From Saussurea involucrata (Eukaryota > Streptophyta > Magnoliopsida > Asterales > Asteraceae), in the NCBI GenBank assembly GCA_033807775.1, contig CM066314.1:33591001-33655000 (forward strand): a stretch of 64,000 nt of DNA, written 5' to 3'. Position 1 is the first letter of the stretch. Each line of letters starts with the position of its first letter. Both the position numbers and the translations under genes were made by a program. This document shows positions 22,004 through 34,324 of this stretch, piece by piece. The notes under the pieces were generated by a model. It worked only from the letters and a program-made list of their open reading frames with translations, did no database searches and was not told the origin of the DNA.

Positions 22004-22366
22004 GCTACAGCGATGACATCCGTCCATCTTGGCTTGATAAGCCGAGAGGAGATCATGTACATTCATGGGAGAATCCCATTTCTTAGTAGCACGCTCTATC
22101 ACCCGCACGACTCGCCAGAACTGGGGCATCAACTGACTCGGTGCTAAATCAAACTCTAACATAAACGCCTTGGCCAAGGGAGAGAAGGGCCAATCGAAAC
22201 CTATCTTAAAAGGGTATTCATAGATTACGATGTACCCCTCGGGACACTCGTTCGATCGGATCTGACCAGGACGGATCAATTCAACCCACGTAGGAATTTT
22301 CGCTAACCTTCTAAAGTCGCGAAGGTCTGATGACTCTCGAATAACACTCTCATGATCCCTCGACAT
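22004..22366 (-). CDS. Antisense accessory gene of Gypsy-D, exon 1
   Basis: Starts at ATG 22366-22364 (MSRDHES). It contains NECPEGYIVIYEYPFKIGF, DWPFSPLAKAF and FDLAPSQLMPQFWR, typical of the 'putative gypsy type transposon' family as I recall it. The frame is open to 22004 and resumes unchanged at 9698 on the far side of the Athila insertion, so this exon was intact when Athila landed. About 460 bases separate this start from the 3' LTR of Gypsy-D; a weak TATA-like CTATAAG lies upstream. Confidence 0.7.
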
Positions 22367-22378
22367 TTCTAAACACAA

Positions 22379-22839
22379 AATTTACAGGAGCCAAAGAAAT
22401 CGTACCTTACTTATAGGCGCACTAGACCCCGGAGAACCTAATCAAATCAAAGAATTTCACAAGTTTAGAAAGGATCCGGCGAAAAATGGCAAGGAAATCA
22501 CAGCACAAACCCTTCAAAAGCAAAACAAGGAAGGATTTGTCATATCTTTTACTCGTACGAATAAATCAAATCCCTGGATGACCGCCGCACATCCCCGTCC
22601 TTTCGCATACCCGCCCGGATCTTCGACACCTGTCCTCGACAGCTGGTAAGCATCATCGTACGTCAGCATGACGTCACGACCTCGTTCCTCTTTTCAACTT
22701 CTCGATCAGTTAAAGGCAAATCGGTCTAGTTCCACGACAACCAGGTAAGTCCCTCAACCCAGGTCACAAGTCTAAGCGTTCGTCAAGCAAAATTTAAAAC
22801 TTAAATTTGACATTCAATTTTCAAATTTTGGGGGCAAAC
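22379..22839. other. Gypsy-D region between antisense gene and 3' LTR
   Basis: Non-coding, with GTCGT/ACGAC words. It ends in TTTTGGGGGCAAAC, the probable sense polypurine tract, directly before the 3' LTR. It probably carries the promoter of the antisense gene. Confidence 0.55.
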
Positions 22840-23820
22840 TGTTTGGGCAAAAAATCACGTCGTACGACCACGACCAGAGCAGGTAAGACGCACGTTATAA
22901 TCCAAATCTTGTATTAAGATAAGGTCTCGACAAGAACCCAGGAAACATCCGTCGTCTCCCGTAAAAGGTAAGTCGTACGTCCCTCATGACGCTCGACCAT
23001 AACATCGCCCGTCCCGCACGACCGTCGCATAGAACCATGCGACCTCGACCGAACTAACGTTAACCATGACTGTTATGTTTGTTAAGTGTTTAATGCAGGA
23101 ATCAAAGTCATTAAGGAGCAACGGATATAACCGACGCAGCCATTAACGATCGATAGCCGTAACAGACGAAGATCATCATGGATAATCACTCCGGCAACCG
23201 TTTCCAGCCGTTGTAGCTATTGATCAAAGCATTAATGGAGCTAATTAATGACGCAAAGACTATAAATACCAAGCTAAGTCTTCACATCAAGGGACATCAG
23301 TAAACATTTGATATACATCAGCGAACATCACCAAACAGCAGAGAAAATCATCCAAACTCATAGCAAAGAACATTCAAACTCTGGAGATCAAGTGCTGAAA
23401 GCCAGAACCTTACAGCAAACTCAAGAACACTCGAAGGAAAGCTCAAGTATCGCTCTCGACGCACGACAACAGCGCTCGACCAGAAGTTCACACTTTGTAT
23501 TCACACACGACAAACACCTGTTTTTACATTTAAACACTTGTACTTTACATTTCGAAGCTTTTCCTTCATTTGTATTGTAATCATCGTACGACCGATGCCA
23601 GTACCAAGGACATCGCCCCTGATTGGCGACCATAGTGCAGCGACGACACCTCTTATCGTCCGCAGGTTTTTTCCTCGATTGAGGTTTTTCCTGCGTCATC
23701 AAATCCCTTGTCTCGTGTATTTTTTCCTCATCGCACGTCTCGTCGAAAGATCCTTTCTTTAGTTGATTAAGTCCACATCGACCTTAAGTTGTCCCTTTGG
23801 TGCGATTTTTGGCAATAACA
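22840..23820 (+). repeat. Gypsy-D 3' LTR
   Basis: 981 bases, TGTTTGGGCA to CAATAACA; TATA box 23261-23268; followed by TSD gcgat. Confidence 0.93.
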
Positions 23821-26800
23821 GCGATCTTCAACCAATTCCAAGGCATTTCGAGCATTTGTTTCATTCGGATTCGGAACATATGAATACCTTAGATTTTCAG
23901 ACTCGTGTGTAATGATTTTTCGAAGAGCATCTCGAACTTTGAGGAGTGTGCCGTCGCAGAATCTTTCTACCTGACTGAACCGCAGAAATCTTTTCTCTTT
24001 CTGTTCATTAATGAAGACGATCCCAAATTCTGGTTCTAGAAGCATAGCGTTCTCGGGATACATATTCAATTCAGGAGCTTTCAGATTCGGCTTTATCAGA
24101 TTGAATTTCTTCGCCCTGTTCTCGACAACCATTTGAAAATCCGTTAGATATGACATCATAATGGTACGGACCAGTTATCGACGAACAGCTTCGAGTGCCT
24201 TTGTAACTTCAAGCGGTCGGATGGTTCTTGTACGAAGGTCTTTCAGAATAGCCAGGAAGTCGAATGGTCGGAGGTGTTGGAAGTCGGCTTCAGAGAATTT
24301 CCATTCATTACCATCTTCGCGGCGAACAGTGAAGACTGGATAGACGATCCTCATGATGCGGCGTGAATGGATGTTAAGTACCTATGTGATTTGATGCTTG
24401 GTTCTGACTTGGCTGACTGGAAGACACCGCTGCATTGCGCTGATATAACGTCGTTGGTATTAGGGGTTGAGGTTGTAAATACCAAGGCAAAAGGTCGGCT
24501 CGATCGGGCGAAGCTTGTGGACGAACAACTTCTTCAAAGATTCCTCCAGATGAGGGATAAGTACCATGATCTTCTCCCAGCGGATTTGTTGCTGAGGAGG
24601 GGGAGGAAGATCAGAAGCTGTTATTTACAGAGGAGTTATCGGAATGTTGGCAGTAGTCGGTTCAGGTCTTGTTGAAGTTCCAGTGGGTTGAGCATAGTGA
24701 ACGGGAGACGAACCATAAAGATTCTGTAGAAGGAACAGATCATAATCGATGTTTTCGTCTTCATCAGTAGGGAATACCAAATTTACCTAGAGATTTACGG
24801 CACTAGCGGCTTTTTCGTACCTTGCATATTCGGTCTCCGGGTTGGTTTCACAATCTGGATCTATCATATCCAATAGTGGTTTGTCTGATGAATCAAAGTC
24901 GACCAGTTCCTGTGTTGAACCCTCGGGCTTTTCAACCGTCGGGTCTTCATCATCTAAAATTTCCATGTCGATTACCATCTCGGCTAATGGCGACTCGACT
25001 TCAGGTGCTTCTGTAGTAGCTGTCGCAGTTGGGGGTTCCTGTTGAACCACTGTTGTAGCTTCAGTCTGGATCAGGGCGGCGGTCTCGGTCTCGGATAATC
25101 TGGGTCTTTTCTACCCCTCACGGTGATCAGGATCATCCTGGTCATCGTGTTTCCGCTTCAGACCGCCTGCTTGACTCTTGCAGGTTTCTTCTAGGGAACT
25201 GACTCTCTCGGACATCAAAGTAAGAGCTCGGTTGAATTCCTTGAGAGTTGAGTCGATATAGTCCAGGCAAGATGTAATAGATGATGAAGGAGCAGTGACT
25301 CGGGATTTCAGAACGGAGATCAGGTTTGCTTCGGTTGAGGCGTTTGTTTCTGATTCTTAGAGCAGTCGGGCCAGTAGCATCGTCTTTAGAGTGTCCACCG
25401 AATAGATAGGTTGAGTTGAGATCGGTGGAGTTACAGGTGCGGATTCAGCTTCGATGACCTTGTCTTTGCCCTTGATTGCGCGCATAACTTTGGCAAGTTC
25501 AGCGGCTACATGTTGCTGCATAGTTTGCTCCATTGCCTCGTGGACAGCCTTAAGGGTGCTGTCCAGGGACTCTGGTGACACAAAGTCTGGGTGAGTAACT
25601 CCGGGTTCACTTAGATTACCCATTGAGGCATCTACGGCGGGGGTAGAGCCACCTACGTTCACAGTTGGCGTGATAATAGCTGTGGTAGGATTTCCGTCCG
25701 ATCCTCGTGTTCCGGCAGACGGAGACACTACAGACGTTCCGGTCGGGTCACTAAGAGCCGCGACTTGTTGTTGTTCCGCATCAAGTGTCCTAGTCAAGGA
25801 ATCTTCAATAACAAGTGGATCTAGACTCGATGGTGCACTGAAAGAAGTCGAGACTGGGGGTTGCTGGTCTCTTGCTTCAACACCAGTACTCTCCGAGTGA
25901 GAGACCGGTGGAAGTTGTGCTATATCCCTGTGTGAGACTGAAACATTCGTCTTTTGAGAGACGGATGGGTGGATGAGGGGGTCGTGCAATTGCTCCGCTG
26001 GGTCCACGGAGTCTTCTTCAATATCCCGTCCCAACAAATGAGACGGGATAGCAGATGTGGCTACCCGGATATCGCTTGGTTCGGTTCGCTCAGGGGCCTC
26101 GTTATCTTTACGGCCCAATCTTTCCTGGTTCGCTTTTGAACGCAGTTCTCTCCGGCTCGCAGTTTCTAACTCAACTCCTTCTACTCCCTCAATCCTAGGT
26201 GAAGCATGGGTAGGTGAGTCAAGTGGGATGCCTTCAGTGAAGTCGGGGTTCGGTCCGATACGGGGAGGTATTTTTGAGAGCCGAATGGCACGTGTCGTGT
26301 CAGATGCCGTATCGGAGTCATATTCTACATTATGAACCTGGAAGGTAGGTGAAGGCGAGTCGGAAAGATATGGTGTGGAGTCATGTTGAAGCATCGGTCG
26401 TGAGGACGATGCTCCGGCTTCGCCTGTTGGACAAGGTTGGCTAGAACTGGGTTGCGATACTGCTGCACCACTCACACTAGTTCCCCTTCCCCTAACAATC
26501 AACACACCCTGCCCGGCAGCACCTGCTTGTCGGCCCCTACCACATCTCATTCTTGGACCCTCACGTATCTCGGGTCTAAGTCCCTGGGCAGGTCCCTCCG
26601 GCGCTGGCTGGACCATGGGATTCCCTATCTCTTCCCTATAAGCAACTACCCTTGGTGCATCGGGATCGGCTATGGCTAGTAGGGCTTCAGAGATGGGGGC
26701 GGCCACCGCGTCTGATGGGTTGTGGATGACCATGTATTGAAGGTGGCGAATGGGACATACCGGGTGTGTCAAGCGGCGAGGAATGGATGGATTCGCATCC

Positions 26801-27534
26801 ATGTGTTGACGCACAGCTAGCGAAAGGAAACGCGGGTATGGCAGGAACTTTTTCTGCTTGGTACCTCAGATGTGATGAATTGCTTGCACGATTTCACGCC
26901 AGATGATCATGGCGATTGTAGCAGACGGCATGAACAAGGCGTAGGAAGTTGCCGGTGCATTGGTCAATACCTTTCCATCTTGACGAAAGACACCTGTTCA
27001 GAATTGTGAACAAGGTGTACCAGATTGGGGCCAGGTATTTGCGATTGAATGCTGAAGGCCTCGGAAGATCGCGGTTGTACCCGAGTGCGCAGACTTGAGC
27101 ACATAGCGTTTCGTCATTGATGGCAGGATCGAAGCGTTCATGGTTGTCGGCGGTGGCTTTCGGAAGAGCGAGTAGTCGGCGGAAGGAGTCTGGTGTAAGA
27201 GTGAACTGCTGATTATCAAGTTGAGCAGTGATTGTCTGTGAGTTATTGGCCGTCCGAACTTAGGCAGTGAACCAGACTTGTAGAACGTAGAGCAAGGGAA
27301 CGTCGGTAGTGCGGGTGAGGGCCTCTCGGAGAGGGTGACGCATTAGAATGTCGAGAATCACCTGGTGCTGTGGGTTAGGTCTGAATAATGCCGGGTCGAG
27401 ATAATGGTTGTTGGCCTCTAATTCAGTGCCATGGTCAGGGTCGACCAGGGCATTGTCCGCTGCTTCGTCTATGATTTCCTCTTCCTGAGGTATTTGCTCT
27501 TGAGGAGGTTGTTGTTGTTGATCCGCCATTGAAT
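23821..27534 (-). pseudogene. Copia-A accessory gene, main part
   Basis: Begins at ATG 27529 (MADQQQQPP). A frame change near 27260 leads into a segment (27230-26870) resembling the N-terminal domain of the Copia-B and Copia-C proteins (LGYN ... LFTILNRCLS against LFSILNRCLTGK). A 485-codon open stretch (26814-25357) is disordered, Pro/Ser/Thr-rich, with a short helix before its end. Positions 25050-23821 hold the C-terminal domain in pieces (VRREDGNEWKF against VRRENNSESTF; LEPEFGIVF against TEPRFGLVF in Copia-C). Several stops and frame changes make it non-functional, and Gypsy-D cuts off the last ~40 codons (3932-3812). Function is unknown. Confidence 0.75.
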
Positions 27535-28265
27535 CTGTAAAACAGACGCACAGTTAGTAATAGCGGCGAAAGACCAAATGTCGGTGCATACCTTTGCATT
27601 AAATGGGCTCAATCTGATATAGAATGAGGACTGGCAGTGGCAAACTAGGTACTGGATTGACAAACCAGGGGTGTCCGGACAACACTAGTTGTTTGATAAA
27701 ACTTTCCGGACAGCACAAGTATCCGGACACAAGGTATCCGGACAACAAAAGTATTCCGGATGAAATGACAGTGTCCGGATAAAACTGGCAATCCGGACAA
27801 GGATGTTCCCGGGTGATGGATGATTCCGGACAAAATGGAGTCCGGACACATTAACTATCCGGTAGTTGAACTTACCAGAAACCCTGAGGTTTCCGGACAA
27901 CTAGGCTTTCCTGGTGTAGTGTGTGTCCGGATAAAACATCGTAAGTGAAGAGAGTTTCTGGATAAAACTCCATAAAGATGATGGTTTCCGGACACAGTGG
28001 ATGTGTCCGGACGCGATTGAAACATATCAATCGAACAGTATAACGACCCAATCAAAGTATTAAGCATGCTGGCAGTATCGACGGGAGTAAATAATCAAAC
28101 AGGGACATCTAACTCGATCTAAGCCCTACCAAATCGACCCAAATATGAAGATACACATAAATGGGTTTCGGATGGGTGTTATCGACCATATCGGAGGTCG
28201 ATATGTGCAGCTGAGTGCAAGAGAAGTGACTGGGAACAATCGAGATGGAGTATAGAGTAGCATAC
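27535..28265 (-). other. Probable 5'UTR intron of the Copia-A accessory gene
   Basis: On the minus strand donor CAG|GTATGC at 28265 and acceptor TTTTACAG ending at 27535, six bases before the accessory ATG. The upstream exon is C/T-rich (CTTCTCTCTCTCG around 28330) as in plant gene leaders. The TCCGGA array (27660-28060) lies inside this intron. Confidence 0.5.
27660..28060. repeat. TCCGGA word array 1 (Copia-A)
   Basis: About a dozen TCCGGA words, mostly TCCGGACA or TCCGGATA, spaced roughly 15-40 bases apart (for example near 27672, 27704, 27722, 27738, 27771, 27790, 27824, 27840, 27891, 27926, 28005). The hexamer is palindromic, so the sites read on both strands. It lies in the probable 5'UTR intron of the accessory gene. 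Confidence 0.85.
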
Positions 28266-28379
28266 CTGTTTGTGGGACGAAAGAGGAGTGACAATCGTGA
28301 GATTTGTTGGAGTCCGAGTGCGAGAGAGAGAAGCGGGGGTTTAGGGTTCTGTGAGTTTTCTGGTTAAACTGAATAGGGT

Positions 28380-28500
28380 GAGTCCGGATGGAATAAATAT
28401 ACCTGGAAGGGGTATCCGGGTTCTTACCCAAGCCGGGTAGAGACCCGGTCCGGATACTGTCCGGATTCTGTCTGGACTCTGTGGGTTGTCCGGATACTTC
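28380..28500 (-). promoter_or_regulatory. Possible promoter of the Copia-A accessory gene
   Basis: A TATA-like TATATTTA (minus strand, about 28401-28394) precedes a C/T-rich leader and the probable intron donor at 28265. Four more TCCGGA words surround it. It is weaker than the promoter of Copia-B, which supports it by position. Confidence 0.4.
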
Positions 28501-28555
28501 CACAGTCGTCCTGTTCCTTGGAATTTTGCAGTAATTGGAACTGTAAGACGACGTG

Positions 28556-28830
28556 CTCTCGCTCCCCCTCAAGCTGAGCATGGGGATGACATTGCTCCCC
28601 CTGGGATAGTGCAGTAGAGTGCAGTGGAGAGGTTCGAAACACTAAAAACTTTTAGAATTTTAAAGGAAAAATCATGCCGCTCCCCCTCAGATGATGACCA
28701 TGAGATAGAATGTATACAGGAGTGACCACATGCACAAAAAACTTTTTAGCATTTAAAGAAAAAATGTGTGTGACTCTCCCCCTCAAAGGATGAGTAAACT
28801 TACCTGATACTTCTTTGTGCTCCCCCTGAA
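28556..28830 (-). repeat. Repeated polypurine-tract-like sites between pol and accessory gene
   Basis: AGGGGGAG on the minus strand (CTCCCCCT on the plus) occurs five times in about 270 bases, near 28562, 28596, 28680, 28777 and 28821. It matches the core of the true polypurine tract at 3811 and could give extra plus-strand initiation sites. Confidence 0.7.
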
Positions 28831-29096
28831 CACATGAACACACTTTGAAATCACAGAGATAGATAGATAAACGGATATAGACGACAGTATGAAATAACAG
28901 AAACACACGAGGAAAGAAAGAAAAAACAAACGAAATCTACGAAATAAATACAGAGACTAAATCGAACGCTGTAACTGAAACAAGTAGAATACAAGTGCGA
29001 GGAAGTGTGTGCTTAATCATTAGGAGGGTAAACACCGGATGATGAGTGGACAGTTACTCGTATATATATGGAACTTGTAACGGGCATACAATCTGA

Positions 29097-32000
29097 TTAA
29101 GTCGTCAGTTTTAGCATACCTAACTTTTGCACAAGAGTGTTAAAACGTTTTTCGTCCAATGCTTTGGTAAATAGGTCTGCCAGCTGATGTTCAGTATTTA
29201 CGAAGTAGAGTTCGATGGTACCTCTTTCGACGTGATCCTTAATGAAGTGATACCGAACGTCGATGTGCTTCGTCTTGGTGTGTTGGACCGGGTTACTTGA
29301 TATAGCGATGGCGCTCTTCGAGTCACAGTAAATCGGGACCTTGACATACGTGAAACCATAGTCTTTGAGTTGCGTCCTCATCCAGATGACTTGGGAACAG
29401 CAGCTGGCGGCAGCCACATACTCCGCCTCGGCAGTTGATGTTGAAACGCATTGCTGCTTCTTTGATGCCCAACTTACCAAGCGATCTCCCAAAAATTGAA
29501 TGTGACCCGACGTGCTCTTCCGGTCCAGCATGCAGCCCGCGTGATCCGCGTCGGAATAGGCGGATAGTGCAAAACCTGTCTCCCACGGGTACCACAGACC
29601 AAGATCAGCAGTACCACGTAGATAACGAAAGATTCGTTTGACAGCTGTCATATGGAACTCTTTAGGTTTTGATTGATATCGGGCACATAAGAAAGTTGAG
29701 AACATAATATCCGGCCTACTTGCAGTTAAGTACATTAGAGAACCTATCATCCCGCGATACAATTTAGGATTCACATCCATTCCGTGAGGATCGGCGTGAA
29801 TCTTTGTATTGGGCGCCATGGGAGTTTTCATTGGCGAGGACTGGTCCAGCTGGAATTTCCGAAGAATATCCCGGATGTACTTAGCCTGGTTTATGAATAT
29901 CCCGGTCGACAGTTGTTTAACTTGAAGACCAAGGAAGAAATTCATCTCGCAAAGCATACTCATTTTGAAAAAATTTCCCATAAGATTGGCAAAGTTCTTA
30001 GCATATAGGGGACTGGTAGAACCGAATATTATATCATCTACATACACTTGAACGAGGAGTATGTGACCATTTTCGTTTTTGATGAATAAAGTCGAATCGA
30101 TTTTACCTCGTGTGAATTTGGACTTTATCAAAAACTCGGACAGTGTTTTATACCATGCTCGCGGAGCTTGCTTTAGACCGTAAAGCGCCTTGTCTAAAAT
30201 GTAGACGTGATCAGGCTTCGAGTCGTCCACGAATCCATCAGGTTGCGACACATAAACTTCTTCCTCGATATTGCCGTAGAGAAACTCGGTCTTCACATCC
30301 ATTTGGAAGACTGTGAAGTTCTTATGTGCGGCATAAGCAAGGAACATTCGGATGGCCTCGATTCTTGCTACCGGAGCATAGGTTTCATCATAATCGATCC
30401 CTTCTTGTTGACGGTACCCCTTGGCCACGAGACGCGCCTTGTTGCGTACGACGATTCCGTCTTCATCCTTCTTATTCTTGAAGATCCATTTGGTTCCTAT
30501 CACCGTCTTGTTCTTTGGACGTGGAACCAGTCGCCATACCTTCAGAGCCTCGAATTGGTTGAGCTCTTCTTGCAAAGCAATGATCCAGTCCGGATCTTCA
30601 AGCGCTTCGCGTACGTTCGTCGGCTCGATGTTGCTTAAGAAGCCGGAAAATAGACAGAAGTTGGCGGATGCACCTCGTGTTCGAACAGGCGTGGAGGGAT
30701 CACCGATGATTTGGTGTAAGGGATGAGCTCACGTCCATTTGGTGGTATGCGGAAGCGGTTGTTGAGTAGAGTGGGACGCGTCCGAATCCATATAACCACC
30801 AGAAGGTAGGTCTTGTACCGCCTCGAGTGTTGCAGGTTGATTTCTCGGAGGAGGTGGGGGAGGATTCGTCGATGGTTGGTCAACTCCCGGTTCCGAGGAG
30901 TTCAGAAGTTGATCGTCGGTTGTAGCAGAAGACGAATCACCAGGAGTGATCTCCGGATTTGTAATAGGTTCCTCCGGGGGGATAACAGTATCAGTTGATG
31001 ACGACGGTTGTGCTGTCTCCACAGTGATGGATGGCGTGCTTGTAGAAGGCGTTGGACCGGATAGGTGCGACGAGTCCTCAATACGAGCAACTTCAAGTCG
31101 ATGTGGTGCTGAGACAGTAGGGGAAACATTAAATATGTCATCATAAAAATGCTTAAACAATAAATCTAAATCAGAAGAGTTATCATTCGATGAAGATGCA
31201 TGATTTGGATATACTGTCGCTTGTGTAGATCCCGAACTTGGAGGTCCGGAAGCTAACACGCCAGTTAAACCGGGTTCTGAACTGAGTTGTTCAGAAGCCA
31301 AGTCTGCGGCTTCGTCGAATGTCACGTTTATGCTTTCAACAACGGATTTGGTCCGTTTGTTGTAAACGCGATACGCCTTAGCCTGCATGGAGTATCCGAT
31401 GAAGACTCCTTTGTCCGCCTTGGGGCTGAATTTGCCAAGATCATCTTTGTCATTCATAATGTAGCACGTGCATCCGAACGCATGAAAGTACTTGATGTTC
31501 GGAATGTGGTTGTTCATGATCTCGTACGGCGTCTTGTTGAACCGCTTGTTGTGGATGGAGCGGTTTTGAGTGTAACAAGCCGTAGACACCGCTTCGGCCC
31601 ACAGAAATAGCGGCAGGTTGACTTGGGAAAGCATAGTGCGAGCAGCCTCGACAAGAGTGCGGTTGCGTCGTTCCACCACTCCGTTTTGCTGAGGAGTGCG
31701 TGCAGCCGAGAAGGTGTGAGCAATGCCGACTGAAGACAGATAATTATCAACTGTCTGATTCTTGAATTCAGTCCCATTGTCGGTTCTAATAGATTGAACT
31801 TGCTGCATTTTGTTCAGTTGGACAGTCTTCAGGTGGTCGATGATTAGCTCCGCGGTTTCGTCTTTCAAACGTAGAAACAGCACCCAGGTGTAGCGCGAGA
31901 AGTCGTCCACCATCACGAGAACATACTTGCGCTTGTTAATGCTTGGAACACGCATCGGCCCACACAGATCCATATGAATAAGTTCTAGGGTCCGGGTTGT

Positions 32001-32570
32001 GCTCGGAGTTACCTTCGGCGGGTGCGGCATATTTCCCATCTCACATGCCCCGCAGAGACGATCCTTCACGAACTGAAGGTCGGGCATGCCTTTTACATGT
32101 CCGCCCAGCACCAACTTGTTGATACTCTTAAAACTTAGGTGCGATAGTCTCCGATGCCAAATCCAAGCTTGTTGGGAATTGGCCTTTGACATGAGGTAGA
32201 CCGGGTTATCGGGTTTCAGGGTTGCGAGGTCGATTGTGTAGAGATTGGTCCCGCGTTTTCCAACCAATAGCTCATCTCCGTCATCTTTAAGGATTCTACA
32301 TCGTGTCTTTTTGAAGCTGACCTCGAGATCTTTGTCGCAGAATTGCCCGATGCTGAACAGATTGTGTCCCAATCCCGCGACGTGTGATACCTTCTTGATT
32401 GTGAGCTTATCTTGAACAATGTCGCCGTAGCCCACGATCGGCGCCTTGTGGTCGTTTCCAAATCTCACGTGTCCACCGTATTCTTCCTTGTAGTTCGTGA
32501 GAAGCTCCTTCCTTCCGGTCATGTGCTTGGAGCATCCAGAGTCTAAGTACCACACATGACCGTGCTGCAA
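29097..32570 (-). pseudogene. pol: Copia-A pol (protease, integrase, RT, RNase H)
   Basis: One frame of 1158 codons broken by a single TGA at 30731-30729, probably CGA to TGA. It begins just after TTGCAG with WYLDSGCSKHMTG (protease). Then come the integrase zinc region (WHRRLSH ... CGAC), integrase core (MDLCGP, RTDNGTEF, QQNGVVERRNR), reverse transcriptase (YGLKQAPRAWY, YVDDIIFGS) and RNase H (AYSDADHAGC, STAEAEYVAA). The motif DVKTEFLYG has Glu where Ala is usual, a likely missense decay. There is no ATG near the start, so expression relied on gag through splicing, frameshift or readthrough. Confidence 0.9.
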
Positions 32571-32577
32571 AAATAGA

Positions 32578-34324
32578 TTAACGGAGTTTAGGTACCCAAA
32601 TTTGTTTGGGTCCTATAGGGTTAGATTTGGCACCTCGTGGAGGAACTTGCTTTGACATAGATTTTCCCTTGGGTGTAGGTTGTACACCTTTAGCGGAAAC
32701 TGGTTTTGGCACAGTTTGCCTTCTTGGTGTAGAATTTACACCGTTTGGAGGAAAGTTATTTTTAGCAGGTTGCCTCTTAGGTGCCGGTTTAACCTCAGTA
32801 GGAGTAGCCCGCTTTGCATTGGGTTTGGTCTCCCGTTGTGGTTTAACCTCTGATTGGTACCCTCGTTTAGTATGATATTTCTTGTTGGTTTTACGAGGGT
32901 TTCGTCTGGGTGTATGATTAAACATATTATGTGACCCATACCAATCATTTAAGTTAATTTGATCAAAATCATTCCAACCACATCTAGAACAAACTAAACA
33001 ATCACGCGATAATTGAATCAATTGATGAACTGAATTAAGTTTGATCGGGAAAGAAACTTCAAAACGATTCCAATTATTCCAAACACAGTTGTCTTTGTTA
33101 ATTCTAGAATTGAAAGCAGTAGGGAACGACTTTGACGCTGCATCCTTGACAGATTCCTTGTTTAGCCACTTTGGTTTTTCTGGTTTTGCTCGACCATTAT
33201 TATCTGAAACAACAGGGACATAATGATCAGTGACTTTAGAAGGAACAGTATTTTTGGTAAGCAATGGTTCGGTCTCCTGCCTCGGCTGTGATTGCTTTTT
33301 AGAAACAGGTTTGGAAGTTGGTTTTGATTGCGAAATTTTGATCACAGCTGGGGCCTTTGTTTGAGAACTGCTACCCTTTAGAAAATTGACCGGATGATTG
33401 ACTACTGGAGACAAAAAATCAGTGTGACACGGGAGAGGTTTATCGAAAGGGAATGACTCAAACTCTCCATCAGAATTGCCTTCAGAGTTCATGAATGCTG
33501 AAAAATCGACATCCGGAATTACTAGACTTGGACCGGTCGAGGATGGTGAGGAACACTTTGTGCTTGTGTGCTTTGGGGAACTTGGTGCGGAAGCGTTTGA
33601 AAAATCAGAATTTAAATTCCTTTTAACACACTCATTTTGAGAAACTTTATTTTCTTGCGAAGTGATATTTCCGATGAAGGCTTTACACGAGGATGTGTCA
33701 GGTGAGTTAGAGGAAAGATCAGGTGAAATCTGTTTTTTAGATTTGAGTTGGTCAATTTGCTCTTGGAGCTGACCATTTACTGCATACTCCTCCATCTTTT
33801 CTGTTGCCAAAGCAACCAGTTTTGATGTGAGCATATTAATTTCACCTCGAAGGATTTCCTGTCCTTCATTTGACACACCTTCGGTTTTCTCAGATTTGAG
33901 TTTCTCAAGTTCCTGAATTAGCGCTTTCTTCTCGTTTTGAAAAACAGGCCTTTCTTTCTCAAACGACTCCTCCAACTCAACAATCTTTGCTTCCAATATG
34001 AGAGGGGGAACATAGAGTTTAAACTCGTCCGTCTCAGTCTTTGTTGTTGGTGCATAGTCCTCATCCTTTTTGGAGGAATCCTTGGGCTTAGCAACCTTGT
34101 AAGGGTCGAAGTAGTCATTTGAGAGATACTTTTTTTTTCTTTTTATATGAATTATTCAAAGGTTCATAACAAAACGGAAGCTGAATTCCTCGTTTGTGTG
34201 TGCGCTTATATTCCTCGGTGTCCTCTTCCTTTTCAGGTTCAAGAGGACCAGTCCATTGAATGGCATATTCCGGATACTTTTTATCTAAACCAAAACAAGC
34301 AAAATCATACAGAGTGGGTACATG
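32578..34324 (-). pseudogene. gag: Copia-A gag, C-terminal part
   Basis: Continues gag after an in-frame TGA at 34327-34325. The frame runs on to an A-run at about 34132-34141, where one base has been gained or lost, and then continues open from about 34118 to TAA 32580-32578. It encodes a coiled coil (34000-33750), a Ser/Thr-rich segment and a basic Lys/Arg/Pro-rich tail with repeated PKPVSAKGV and PTPKGKS-like units, ending QIWVPKLR. The stop is followed within 13 bases by a T-rich tract and TTGCAG before pol. Confidence 0.78.

Larger units (their letters stand above)
3933..23820 (+). mobile_element. Gypsy-D: non-autonomous Ty3/gypsy element (gag and protease only)
   Basis: 981-bp LTRs at 3933-4913 and 22840-23820 with a perfect TSD gcgat. 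About 18 differences between the LTRs are visible by eye. Without the nested Athila the element is about 7.6 kb. It encodes gag and an aspartic protease but no reverse transcriptase, RNase H or integrase anywhere between the LTRs, so it must borrow them from a relative, as described for TR-GAG and LARD elements. The region downstream holds an antisense, intron-containing gene. Gag with a C-X2-H-X4-H-X4-C knuckle and the antisense gene suggest the Tat lineage. Confidence 0.9.

Noticed and set aside
24161..24675. Plus-strand ORFs in the Copia-A accessory region
   Set aside because: The minus frame there matches the C-terminal domain of the Copia-C accessory protein, so these are shadows.
27660..28060. 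CRISPR-like reading of the regularly spaced TCCGGA words
   Set aside because: The repeat is only six to eight bases with irregular spacing, in a plant retrotransposon; there is no CRISPR repeat or cas gene.
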